From: Flammeovirgaceae bacterium
GTDB taxonomy: Bacteria > Bacteroidota > Bacteroidia > Cytophagales > Cyclobacteriaceae
Reading direction: 5' to 3'
Length of the DNA: 64,000 nt
NCBI GenBank assembly: GCA_016712035.1
Contig: JADJRT010000006.1
Location: forward strand, 1-64,000
Within the stretch, counting starts at the first letter, position 1. The number at the start of each line of letters is the position of its first letter. Under the pieces are notes generated by a model that worked only from the letters and a program-made list of their open reading frames with translations, searched no databases and was not told where the DNA came from. Below, in pieces: positions 12,801 to 22,146 of the stretch. The translations under genes were made by a program, and so were the position numbers.

Positions 12801-15800
12801 AACAAAATTAACATACCTGAGTTTAACGAATACAAAGCGAACCGGACCAATTCCTGGATCACTTGCCAATTTAACCAACCTGAATCATTTGCTTCTTAAC
12901 ACAAATCAAATTACAGGCACAATTCCAACATTCATTACCAGCTTAGTAAAGCTTCAATACATTTATTTATCCGGAAATCAAATGGAAGGCGAGATTCCTC
13001 AAAACTGGGGCAACATGACTATGCTTTATTATCTCTTGCTGGATGGGAATAAATTTAGTGGAGCTATTCCTGCCCTCGCTGGTCAATCTGCCGGCACTTG
13101 TCTACATGTATGCAGTGAATTGTGAATTTACCTCCATGCCTAACTTCAGCACCGATACCAGAAAGGCAAGTCTTTACATTCGTGTGGATAATAACCGACT
13201 CGACTTTGCAACTTTGGAACCCAACTTTACGGGCACCGGCACACATCCATTTCCCTACTTCATTTATTCACCACAGAAAAACTTCAGCGACATAACCAAC
13301 GTTAGCACACCCATCAACACGCAACTTGTAATTCCGGCTCGCCCTATTACAGCACTCAATACCATTACTTGGGAAAAATTAATTGGCTCCACATGGACGA
13401 GTGTTTCCGCATCGAATCAAAATGCAAGCGGCACCACTTACCAAATCAATTCTGCTGATGGAAGTTATGCGGGCAGTTACCGGTATAAAATTACCAGCTC
13501 CAAAGTACCTGCACTTATTCGCTATAGCGACCCATGCAGTAGGCATCACTGATACGTATAATCCATCCGGTAGTTACTTAGGCAATGCGTTATACAATGG
13601 AAACATTACGTCACTTGCCTGGCGCACCGACCCCGCCTATGCCAGTGGCGGCACCGAGCTGAAAGGTATGTATCTCTACCGCTATGACGATAAGTATCAA
13701 TTGAAGGAAGCCCAGTTTGCCAATCCAACCTTTGGCCAGTTTAGCAGCAGCTATGCCTTGGCGGGAAATAAATTCCGCGAAAACGATCTTACGTATGATC
13801 CCAACGGAAACCTGTTAACTTTAAAACGCTACAACGAAGGTCAACATAAGGTGCATGATTTTACCTACAACTATCAAGCATTAACAAATACTAACTTGAT
13901 TGCCAATGACGATGCAACATCAGTCACAGGCTACACTACAACTGGAGGAACTGTTACCTTAACACCCGAGACCATAGCCGGACAAACCTATGTGAAGACT
14001 ACCACGGGCCAGGCTACTGGAAATCCTGGGATACAGTTGTCTCAAGTGAACGTAGTGGCCGGTGAAAAATATACTTTCCGAGTACGTGGCTATGAGACTT
14101 CGCCAAATGCAAAAGCTTTTGTATGGACATGGTCGAATGGGGGCGGTAATATTATTTGGAACACAACCATCGAATATACATATCCGGCCATCGCCACAAA
14201 ATGAAAGCTGGATTGAAGTAGAGTTTACAGTACCAACTGGCGCAACACAAATCAAAGGGGGTGTAGTGTTTGCTCCAACGGGGCTTGCCATAAACGATGC
14301 GCTTTATGTAAACAAGGTAGAACTTTTCAAAAGCCAGGCGCGCAGCAACGCCTTTGCCTCTGTCTCTGGCTATGTAAACGCCTACACCTACAATGCCATT
14401 GGCCAAATGGTAGGGCAGGATAATGTAACGGGTGCCGACTTATATGTAGACTATGATGTAACCGGAAAAGTAAGTGCGGTGTATTCTAATGCTGCCAAAA
14501 CAATTGTTACAACTAAATACAAGTATGACGACCGCGGGTTCCGCCTTGCCAAAGAAACCTACAACAGCACAGGCGTGTTGCAGTTTACTACCTGAAAGAC
14601 ATCCGCGATGCCAGCGGAAACGTGCTGAGCATCTATGATCAAAGGTTGGCCAACCCACCCTTTAGCGAAGTGCCTTGTATGGCAGTGGCAAGTTGGGCAC
14701 CTACCGACAAAAATTAGATGGCGGCGAATACATTTACGAACTTACCGACCACTTAGGCAACGTGCGCGCTACCCTTAAAGCCGATGAAGATATTTACCTC
14801 GCCACTATGGAAGATACCGGGGTGGCCGACTGGACCAACCCACGCTTGCGCGAGATGCAATACTTTAAAAATCTTTTTGAAACGGAGAAGCGCGACTACC
14901 GCATGAACTATACGCCAGATTCTGTAGTTGCCAATCCTGAGCGCACCAGCTATCTCTACTGGACGAATGATGGCAACCCCGCCACCAAAGAAGACATAAC
15001 CGGGCCGGCCATTGCGTTGAAAGTAGATGCGGGGGACACCATACGATTAGAAACCTGGGCAGTGTTTGAACGCAAGGTTAGCTACACCCGCAATGCTACC
15101 ACCGCCATGATGGCCAATTTATTAGGGAGTGCGTTTGTAAGTGCCAGCTTTGGGTTGGAGACGGCAGCGCTTGCAAACCAGAAGTTTACAACCAACTTGC
15201 CGTTGGCTTTGGCAGGCACCGGCAGCGACCCTGCCACGCTTCCGTTTGCGTATTTAAATTACATTGTGTTTGACGAAAACTACGTGCTGAAAGATGCCGG
15301 AGCTTTGCGCGTGCCCAACAATGCCGGCTTTGACCCAGGTATGGAAATAGCCGCTGACCCGCAACAAATAGTTTTTGAAAATCCCATCCGGCCACAGCAA
15401 AAAGGCTACATCTATATATGGGTAAGCAACGAGAGCGAAAATACCAAAGTATGGTTCGATGATTTAAAAGTAACGCACCGCAGCAGGCGCGTAACGCAAG
15501 CCACCGACTACTATGCGTTCGGCTCGATCTTGCGCGAGCAAAAATCAAATGATTTAGATCAGTATCGGTATGCTTATCAAGGGCAGTTTGCAGAGAAGGA
15601 TGAGGAGACGGGGTGGAGCCATTTTGAATTGAGGGAGTTTGATCCGGTGGTTGGAAGGTGGTTTATCACGGATCCTAATTACCAATATTGGAGTCCATAT
15701 TTATCAATGGGAAATAATCCAGTAAATAGAGTTGATCCCGATGGAGGCTTAGATTGGTTTAAAGATCCGGTTACTGGAGAACCTGTATGGTTAGGTGCAA

Positions 15801-16312
15801 CATCAACATTTACAGATAATGGGGGGGGCGTTTGGCAGCATTTGTCAAGTAATCCTGATTTTTTAGTTGTTACGCATAATAGAAATCTTAACGATGTTAT
15901 TGGAGCGGAACCTATAAATTCAGCGCTTATCGCAATTTATAAGGCAAATCTTAGCTGGTTTAAACCTGTCGGAACAATTTCAGGGAATACAGTTCCTGCT
16001 GGCTATTCAACAGGGGAGGTGTCTCCAACTTTTGATAATGATTTTTCAACAATTGCTGAGGGCATTTATCCTGCCAGAGAACAGGCGAGAGCTTCGCATC
16101 CAAATGAGTTGGCATTAATCATTAACGAAGGTGCAAGCGTGCCTACAACTCCGTGGAGTCCAAGGACTACAGCTTCTGAAATATTTATGCATTGGGGAAA
16201 TCCAAATAGGCGATCCCTGGTAAGTAGAGATGGTCAAGGTCGTCAATTTTCTGAAGCATGTCTAACAACTGGTTCCGGCATAAATTCAAGAGAAAGACAT
16301 GTAGGTTTTTAA
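6851..16312 (+). CDS. YD-repeat/RHS giant protein 2 with LRR insert and C-terminal variable domain
   Basis: About 3,150 aa after bridging some ten frameshifts. Order: signal peptide (to about ...STSLLGQS); Ig/PKD-like domains, 7.0-8.5 kb; start of the YD region, 8.55-9.0 kb (AFGPGNQIIGHTKSYFDLAG); YD repeats, 9.5-10.4 kb (YEYDADNRL, YDELGRPIESGEY); two tandem copies of a ~140-aa domain with the shared core GLSDVN.DA.YTS.DY and LRVERVG, at 10.9-11.3 and 11.4-11.8 kb; plant-type leucine-rich repeats (G.IP..IGNLTNLQ.L.L), 11.85-13.2 kb; YD repeats again, 13.55-14.6 kb; and the RHS core 15.5-15.76 kb (GQFAEKDEETGWSHFELREF, FDPVVGRW, SMGNNPVNRVDPDG). The last ~185 aa after DPDGG are a variable domain, where polymorphic toxins place the effector. 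Export and toxin roles are inferred from family knowledge. Confidence 0.85.
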
Positions 16313-16342
16313 AACTCATTTAAGGGGATACAACGGACAATT

Positions 16343-16826
16343 ATGGCTACGAGGAAAATAATATTGATTGGTAATTTATTAATAATTTTTTGGTCATGCG
16401 TTGGTCAGAATAAAAGTGCTAATACTTTAAAAGAATCAATCTGGAAGAAATCTGGAGAATTTTGTTCCGATAGTTTATTCTTCTGCAAAAAGGAATATAC
16501 AAGGAATTCTATTGTGAATTTGAAGAGTTCGTAAATGGAAATTACTCTATGTATGGGGATACATTAATTCTTACCGAATATCGATTACTCATCTGAGATT
16601 TCATCAATTTTTTATTTTGACTTTACTAGTAACAAGCCATCTTTTTCCTCGCAGAGTTACTCGCCTCGAGAACTCTGCGCGAATGAAAGAGTAGGAGATG
16701 GGCTCTCTTCTTCGCAGAGTTACTCGTCTCGAGCACTCTGCGTGAATGAGAAGAACCTTTCTTCTTCGCAGAGTTACTCGTCTCGAGAACTCTGCGAAGA
16801 AGAGAAGCTCAGTCTCTCACAGGTAT
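16343..16826 (+). CDS. Candidate cognate (immunity-type) lipoprotein ending in REP-encoded peptide
   Basis: Begins 30 bases after the RHS gene with MATRKIILIGNLLIIFWSCV, a lipoprotein signal with Cys at the lipobox. Two indels (near 16,490 and 16,590) join it to EFYCEFEEFVNGNYSMYG, DTLILTEY and DYSSEISSIFYFDF. The frame then stays open straight through three REP palindromes, each giving SQSYS-P/S-RELC-like residues, and stops at 16,824. Genes directly after an RHS variable C-terminus commonly encode its immunity partner; that role here is inference from position. The REP-coded tail suggests the original 3' end was replaced or extended by repeat insertion. Alternatively the gene is simply decayed. 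Confidence 0.45.
16650..16796. repeat. Three REP palindromes upstream of the RAYT gene
   Basis: Three 30-bp units at 16,650-16,679, 16,713-16,742 and 16,767-16,796. Each has outer arms CGCAGAGTT / AACTCTGCG (one arm base differs in unit 2) and an inner stem CTCG-(3 nt)-CGAG. They start 63 and 54 bp apart, both multiples of three. They immediately precede a REP-associated tyrosine transposase, the typical REP/RAYT arrangement. Confidence 0.85.
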
Positions 16827-16854
16827 GAAGACATAAATAATGCTACCTTAACGC

Positions 16855-17418
16855 ATGAGTGTTCGCAAGGAAATAAGCGAGTATAGCGGGATTTACTTCA
16901 TTACCGTCACTTGTAGCAAATGGTTGCATCTGCTTGAGATTGCGAATGCATACGATGAAGTGTACAAATGGTTCACACATTTGAAAGGACAAGGGCATTA
17001 TATGGTTGGCTATGTGATCATGCCCAATCACATCCATGCGCTCATCGGGTTTAAAAACACACAAGGTGTGTCGATCAATTCGATGATAGGAGAGGGTAAG
17101 AGGTTCATGTCGTACGGAATAGTTAAAGGGCTGAAAGAGAAGAAGGAAGATGAGTTGCTGAGGTATTTGGCCGCGCAGGTGAATGCGACAGACCGGAAGA
17201 AAGGTAAGTTGCACGAAGTATTTGAGCCATCATTTGATTGGAAAGATTGTAGGAGCAATAAATTCATTGAGCAGAAACTAAATTACATCCATGCTAATCC
17301 TTGCAGGGGCGTATGGAATTTAGTTGCAGATGAATGTGATTACAAACATAGCTCTGCGAATTTTTATGCGACAGGCGAGCAGGGTGCTCCATGTGGTTAC
17401 AAATTATACCGAGCTTGA
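16855..17418 (+). CDS. REP-associated tyrosine transposase (RAYT, Y1_Tnp/TnpA-REP family)
   Basis: A 187-aa HUH single-strand transposase-like protein. It contains GIYFITVTCSKW near the N-terminus, the HUH metal-binding motif in MPNHIHALIG (about residues 60-69) and the catalytic-Tyr helix in EQKLNYIHANP (about residues 140-150), all standard for RAYTs. Length fits the family. RAYTs cut and join REP hairpins and are thought to have spread them; they are usually domesticated, single-copy and not flanked by IS ends. REP units lie on both sides (16,650-16,796 upstream, 17,457-17,486 downstream in inverted orientation), and no terminal inverted repeats of an ordinary IS were seen. No frameshift in this gene. 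Confidence 0.9.
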   Translation: MSVRKEISEYSGIYFITVTCSKWLHLLEIANAYDEVYKWFTHLKGQGHYMVGYVIMPNHIHALIGFKNTQGVSINSMIGEGKRFMSYGIVKGLKEKKEDELLRYLAAQVNATDRKKGKLHEVFEPSFDWKDCRSNKFIEQKLNYIHANPCRGVWNLVADECDYKHSSANFYATGEQGAPCGYKLYRA

Positions 17419-17456
17419 AGATGTTGATTTAACGAAGTAAATTTGAACTAAGAAAA

Positions 17457-17486
17457 CGCAGAGTTCCCGAAGCGGGTAACTCTGCG
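17457..17486. repeat. REP palindrome, inverted copy downstream of RAYT
   Basis: A 30-bp unit with the same outer arms CGCAGAGTT / AACTCTGCG. Its reverse complement matches the upstream units, but the inner stem is CCCG/CGGG instead of CTCG/CGAG, so the T-A pair is replaced by a C-G pair with both sides changed. It sits 38 bases after the RAYT stop. Confidence 0.8.
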
Positions 17487-17535
17487 GAGAAATGGAGGTA
17501 GATAATATTTCAAGAGTTTTAAAAGTAAAATAGGC

Positions 17536-18062
17536 ATGAAACATCATAAGTCTTACATCTTAACACGTTTGCATGTAATTGCATTATCGCTAGTTGTATC
17601 TCAAACTCTTGGGCAAGAAGTTAGGTCATCGTGGAATGTTAATGCGGGCATTACCATAAGCACGTTTGCTTTTTCTGGTGATGAAGACTTTTCCGAAATT
17701 CTTTCGGATGCATATACAAGCCAAGTGGGATATCAGCTTGGGCTAGGAGGTATTATTCCTATCAAAGGTAAATTTTCATTAAAACCAGAGTTACAATTAA
17801 TTACTCGTGGTAGTGCCTACGAAAGTTTAAAAAAACTGATATGGGTACTGCGGATTATGACTTTTATGATGAGACATTTGATTTTGGTGTGATAGTAGGA
17901 TTAGGTTATGACATAACCAAAAAAATCCACATCCTGGCTCGCTATTATATAGGAATTGAGTCTATCAAGGATCTTTCAATTGCCGATCAGTCAAACAATA
18001 AGACCGAGGTAGATTATAAAAACAGAACCTTACAAATAGGATTGGCTTACAAACTAAATTAG
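17536..18062 (+). CDS. Outer-membrane beta-barrel protein (PorT-like family, one frameshift)
   Basis: Starts ATG at 17,536 with a signal peptide (MKHHKSYILTRLHVIALSLV, cleaved near SQTLGQE). Alternating strands follow: SSWNVNAGITISTFAFSGD, GYQLGLGGIIPIKGKFSLKP, then, after a frameshift in an A-run near 17,835, FDFGVIVGLGYDITKKIHIL, ARYYIGIESIKDL and the terminal strand RTLQIGLAYKLN ending in Asn. This is the pattern of ~175-aa Bacteroidota barrel proteins (outer membrane protein beta-barrel domain). No specific substrate can be assigned. It lies between two REP units and may be unrelated to the transposase. Confidence 0.7.
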
Positions 18063-18078
18063 CATCAACACTAAGTTT

Positions 18079-18108
18079 CGCAGAGTTACTGGTCTCGAGA
18101 ACTCTTCG
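18079..18108. repeat. Degenerate REP unit
   Basis: Matches the upstream REP orientation (CGCAGAGTTACTGG then TCTCGAGAACTCT) but ends TTCG instead of TGCG and has a changed inner stem, so pairing is imperfect. It lies 17 bases after the barrel gene's stop. Confidence 0.7.
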
Positions 18109-18174
18109 TGTCGTGGCCTAAAAAAGTTTACGGTTTTTTGAACAAAAAAAGAATTAACTTTAAATTCAAACTAT

Positions 18175-18426
18175 GTGACTATGAACATTGCAGTAAAGAA
18201 GGTTGAACTGATTGAATGGCTAGCACGGTTACAAGACGAAAAGCTTATTCAGCGAATAGAAACGTTGAGAAAAAATTCGATACAAGAGTTGTATGAACAG
18301 CGAATGCCCAAGACCAGGGAAGCACTACAAGCCAAACTAAACCAATCTGAAAAGGATATAAATGCGGGAAAGGTATACTCGCAAGAAGAAGTAGAGAACT
18401 ACTTTAACGCCAGGTTTAAACAGTGA
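18175..18426 (+). CDS. Antitoxin of a type II toxin-antitoxin pair
   Basis: An 83-aa acidic/helical protein, MNIAVKKVELIEWLARLQDE..., with a C-terminal half rich in Lys/Glu (TREALQAKLNQSEKDINAGK) ending VENYFNARFKQ. The last bases overlap the GTG start of the downstream ParE-like toxin (shared GTGA), the usual translational coupling of TA pairs. A second ATG at codon 3 (18,181) is an equally good start. The fold family of the DNA-binding part is not recognised; the assignment rests on position and size. Confidence 0.65.
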   Translation: MTMNIAVKKVELIEWLARLQDEKLIQRIETLRKNSIQELYEQRMPKTREALQAKLNQSEKDINAGKVYSQEEVENYFNARFKQ

Positions 18427-18734
18427 AGAAAGCTCAAGTGATCTGGTCGGATACGGCACTTCAAGATATGGAAACGATCTATGATTTTTTAGCTCAGAAT
18501 TCGCAACCTGCTGCTCAACGTATAATTGAAACCATCCTGAGTAGAGCAAAGCAGGTAGAATCTTTTCCCGAATCGGGTGTTAAGCAAGAAACAATTGAGC
18601 CTGCTATTAAAGAGTACCGTTATCTGATAGAAGGTAATTACAAAATTATATATAGCTATCAAACGGAAACCCAGACCGTGCACATTGCAACAATTTTTGA
18701 TACTCGCTACAATCCTGAAAAAATGCAAGTATAA
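18423..18734 (+). CDS. ParE/RelE-family toxin
   Basis: A 103-aa protein in the ParE/RelE fold: VIWSDTALQDMETIYDFLAQ, then AAQRIIETILSRAKQVESFPESG, EPAIKEYRYLIEGNYKIIY and VHIATIFDTRYNPEKM. The helix, 'FPESG', 'R.L.....Y.I.Y' and 'V.I..I.D.R.NP' pattern is diagnostic. ParE members poison DNA gyrase and RelE members cleave ribosomal mRNA; the sequence alone leans to ParE because of the FPESG and R.NP features. The GTG start overlaps the antitoxin stop. No frameshift, so the module appears intact. Confidence 0.85.
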   Translation: MKKAQVIWSDTALQDMETIYDFLAQNSQPAAQRIIETILSRAKQVESFPESGVKQETIEPAIKEYRYLIEGNYKIIYSYQTETQTVHIATIFDTRYNPEKMQV

Positions 18735-18764
18735 TAGTCCGGTTAATTCTGATAGTTAAATTGC

Positions 18765-19873
18765 TTACCGTAGCAGTTGCACAAATCCCTTTTGGTTATG
18801 TACTCCACCATCCTTATCAAGGTAGTTGCACTCCCAGTAGTATACTCCGGTGCTGGCTTCTTCACCATTTGTTAAACCATCCCAGCCAACAAATAAATCG
18901 CCTGCAAAAACCTGCTTACCCCAACGGTTAAAAATGGTTATCGAGCCTGACTCAAGATAATTGAATTTGATAGGTTTGAACATGCTGTTATAATTATCAT
19001 CATTGGGGTAAACACATTGGGCATTTCCATGTACACAGTGCAATCAATAAAACTTACTTCAACTTCATCATAAGTAGAACTGCAAACAGGCAAGGCAACT
19101 TCAACAGAGTAAATACCAGATTGTGTTACGGTAATTGCGGGTGTGGTTTCGCCCGTGCTCCATTCATATGTATAAAACCGGTTGACTGGAGCTTGCAAGA
19201 GTATCTCTTCGCCAATACAAAGTGTTGTATCGCTTCTAAGAAAGGGAGTCTTAAGATTTTCTGACAGCGTGCAATTGGCCAGCACAATGCCTGAAACTTC
19301 ATAGGCATGAATGATAAGATAGTCGTGAGTGCTCTGATTTTGGGTGGCAACAAATTTAATTGTGTTTGTAGCCCAATCCATGGAAGCAGGCAACCTACCA
19401 ACCCGTATAGTATCGGCAAATTCAGATTTATTGTTCGTATAAAGCCTGGGCGAAAACGGTTCGTTTGGCCCAGCACCAGTATGCGCATAGGTAAAAGTAA
19501 ACGAGTACTCACGACCGGGCATAAAAGGTCTATCAAGCTTTAGTCCGAAACCTTCGCCACCGGCAGTCCAACCATTGCTATGGCCAATCCAAATAGCACG
19601 TTGGTTACAGCCTGGAGGCGGAGCAAGGTCCACTCCAGAATAACTGATTCGACCTACCCATTGCGTGCCGTCCCACTCTAGCATATCAGCGGCCTCATAA
19701 GTTGTATAACAGCGGCAAACCTGCCCAATCTCGGGTGTGGATTCAAACATGCCTAGCGGGGGCGAGAGAAAACAAGGGTCTAAAATTGTTTGCGAAAAGC
19801 CAGAAATTGAACAACAAAACGCGCTGAACAGAAGGCAAAATTTTGTACTTTTCACTATAATATTTAGCGCCAT
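18765..19873 (-). CDS. Secreted protein with T9SS type B (gliding-motility) C-terminal sorting domain, one frameshift
   Basis: A ~370-aa secreted protein. Signal peptide at the N-terminus (KFCLLFSAFCCSISGFSQ). The central region (YSFTFTYAHTGAGPNEPFSP..., EFADTIRVGRLPASMDWATN) looks like a carbohydrate-binding/jelly-roll-type domain; an Ig-like segment follows (LRSDTTLCIGEEILLQAP, FYTYEWSTGETTPAI). The C-terminus is the CHU_C/gliding-motility-associated domain: PNVFTPNDD, N..F.P, SITIFNRWGKQVF, WDGLTNGEEASTGVYYWEC. A frameshift near 19,030 splits it at NVFTPN-DDN. The domain directs export through the type IX system and surface attachment. The gene is divergent from the coiled-coil gene at 19,908. 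Confidence 0.87.
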
Positions 19874-19907
19874 TAAGCCCTCACATTTCTATAAAAATAA
19901 CACCTCT

Positions 19908-21550
19908 TTGGCTCTTATTAAAGTAGCCCTGGGTACTTTCATTTTCATGCTTTTGTCGGGTTCAATAGTAGCTCAAGGTCAGCTGGAAAGGATTCATTAG
20001 CCATCCAAAAAATTGATAGCTTAAGAAAGTCAACTACCGATGAAGTGAGTAATATTAAAAGCAAAACTGATTCAACGATCTCCAAAGTAAGCACGGTACA
20101 AGATTCACTGAATCAAGTGGCTATTAAAATTACAAGTTTTCCGCAAACATTGGACACCCTCAAGTTTGTAAAGCGCATGGATTCGCTTCGTTTAAAAATG
20201 GAGTCGCTCACTACTACCGATAAGCTCTTTTTATTTGATCCTTATTTAAGCAGGATTGATTCGCTGAAATCGGTAATGCAAAACCAGGCTAACCAAGCAA
20301 CAACAAGAATTGACAAAACAACAACTCAAATTCAAGCTACCGTTGATAGCATTCAACGAGTCTATACCGAAAAAGCACAACAGCTATTTCAAAAATGGGG
20401 ACTTGAAAATCCGGGCATGGCCGAGTACCATGGCCAGCTTATTGAGAAGATGGATTTTAATGTTCCTGCAGTTTCTAACCAATATCCAGAGTTTACAAAG
20501 GATTTCAATTTAAAAAATATTTGGCCCGATTTAAAGATGGGCGACTTCAAACTCGATGATTTACAAAAAATGAATTTGGATGTGCCTTCGTTAAATGTAC
20601 CTGGCATGCCCTCTATGGAAGGGTTAAAAGATTTTATGACAAGCCTTAGTAAAGTAAAAGGATTAGGCAGCGAACTAAAAAGTTATCAAGCGGAACTCGA
20701 TAGCATTCGTGCTGGTGGTCTTGAAAACTCTGATAAACTTAAAGGACTTGTTGAGCAGCAGTTAATGCAACGCGAGGAAATTCAAACGATAAAACAACAC
20801 GAACAGGAATTGGAAAAGATTAAAGCTTTGCAGCAAGAGTATCTTGCTAAGGCAGAGCAGTACCGCGATCCGGAAAGACTAAAAGCGGAAGCCCTTCAAA
20901 AGGGAAGTGAGGTTGTTACGGATCAGGTGCTCGGCCAAACAGAAAAACTTACAGATGCACAATCTAAATTAGGAAAGGCCAAACGCAAGTATGGTGAATT
21001 TGAAAGTATCAACGACCTACCTAAACACAAGCCTAATGCCATGAGGGACAAGCCGTTTAGAGAGCGCTTATTTCCGGGAATAACTTTTCAGTTTGCAAAA
21101 AAAGATCAGTACTCAACCCTTTATCTTTCACCGCAGGTTTATTATCGAATAACTGGTAAGTGGGATTTTGGAGTTGGAGGAATCTTTAATGTCAATTTTG
21201 ATAAGAAGCCTTCTTGGGTAGCGGGGCATGATTTATGGGGATACAAAGTATTAACGAATTTTCGTTTCTACAAATCATTCTATTTTAGGTTAGAAGCTGA
21301 GCGGGTCAACCAAGAATTACCAGCCTTAGGGTTTGACCAAACTTATAATCAATGGACCTATGTTGCTCTGGTTGGTATTGGTAAAGAATTTAAAATCTCG
21401 CGATTGCTCAATGGAAGCACGTTGATGTTGTATAATGCAAAGGGTCAGGATTTTAACCCCTATGCCAGTCGTGTGGTACTGAGAGTTGGAATAGATTTAT
21501 CCCTTAAGAAGGATCAGCGCAGGCAATTTATTAAAGGACTAACGAATTAA
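19908..21550 (+). CDS. Exported coiled-coil protein with C-terminal beta-rich domain (one frameshift)
   Basis: About 545 aa. The likely TTG start at 19,908 opens a signal peptide (ALIKVALGTFIFMLLSGSIV-AQG); one indel near 20,000 joins it to LAIQKIDSLRKSTTDEVSNI. Residues ~40-340 are long helical, coiled-coil-like sequence (KSKTDSTISKVSTVQDSLNQ..., QREEIQTIKQHEQELEKIKA), then FRERLFPGITFQFAKKDQYS begins a ~160-aa beta-rich segment with aromatic alternation (YYRITGKWDFGVGGIFNVNF). That end resembles outer-membrane strands. No family recognised. The small secreted gene starts 2 bases after its stop, implying one transcript. The start codon is uncertain because no ATG fits and indels are common. 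Confidence 0.55.
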
Positions 21551-21552
21551 AT

Positions 21553-22137
21553 ATGAGAGTTGTATTTTTTGCACTATTCATGATCACGAATGTCGGTTTA
21601 TTAATGGCGCAATTCATGATTCCACAAACAACGGTTATCAAAACCCCAAATGGGAATGTGAACCATACTACATACAGCTACCATCAAATGCCCACTGGCT
21701 CAATCGGTCCTGTAAGCATTAAGTATGATTTTACAATTGTTTTAAAAGACAGTACAGTGCTGAATGCCAGAACCCGAATTGAGTATAAAGACTCGACCAA
21801 CATTGTTACAGTAAAAGACAAAAATGAAAAGCGAATTATTAAACCAAGCGAGACGGTAGAATTGTTTCGCATCCTGCCAGATGGTCGTAAATTTGGTGGA
21901 ATTGCAACAGATTCGTGTTGGCTTTTTCAATGCACTAAAGGAAAGATAAATGGCTACTCCAGACTGGCTGATCAAAACGAGGATCATGTCGTAGCCATAC
22001 AAACTGGTGATGGCCCGATCTTACCATTGAGCAAAGATAATTTGTTAGATATGGTTGGTGAGCATAAGTACTGCATAGAGCTGATCGAAAAGAAGAAGTT
22101 TATTAAAGCTATTGAGACTTATAATAAGGAAAAGTAA
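21553..22137 (+). CDS. Secreted protein of unknown function
   Basis: A 194-aa protein with a clear signal peptide (MRVVFFALFMITNVGLLMAQ). The body is beta-rich: VSIKYDFTIVLKDSTVLNAR, EYKDSTNIVTVKDKNEKRII, then a segment with two Cys (DSCWLFQCTKGKING) and a helical end (YCIELIEKKKFIKAIETYNK). No family recognised. The 2-base spacing from the coiled-coil gene suggests a shared role at the envelope. It converges with the next gene, leaving only 9 bases between stops. Confidence 0.6.
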   Translation: MRVVFFALFMITNVGLLMAQFMIPQTTVIKTPNGNVNHTTYSYHQMPTGSIGPVSIKYDFTIVLKDSTVLNARTRIEYKDSTNIVTVKDKNEKRIIKPSETVELFRILPDGRKFGGIATDSCWLFQCTKGKINGYSRLADQNEDHVVAIQTGDGPILPLSKDNLLDMVGEHKYCIELIEKKKFIKAIETYNKEK

Positions 22138-22146
22138 GTCTTTGAA

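Noticed and set aside
11900..13130. Repeating DNA as a tandem-repeat or CRISPR array
   Set aside because: The periodicity is ~72 bases and translates to leucine-rich repeats; it is protein coding.
16650..16796. Three spaced repeats as a possible CRISPR
   Set aside because: Units are 30-bp palindromes with unequal, non-unique spacers and a RAYT beside them; no cas genes. They are REPs.
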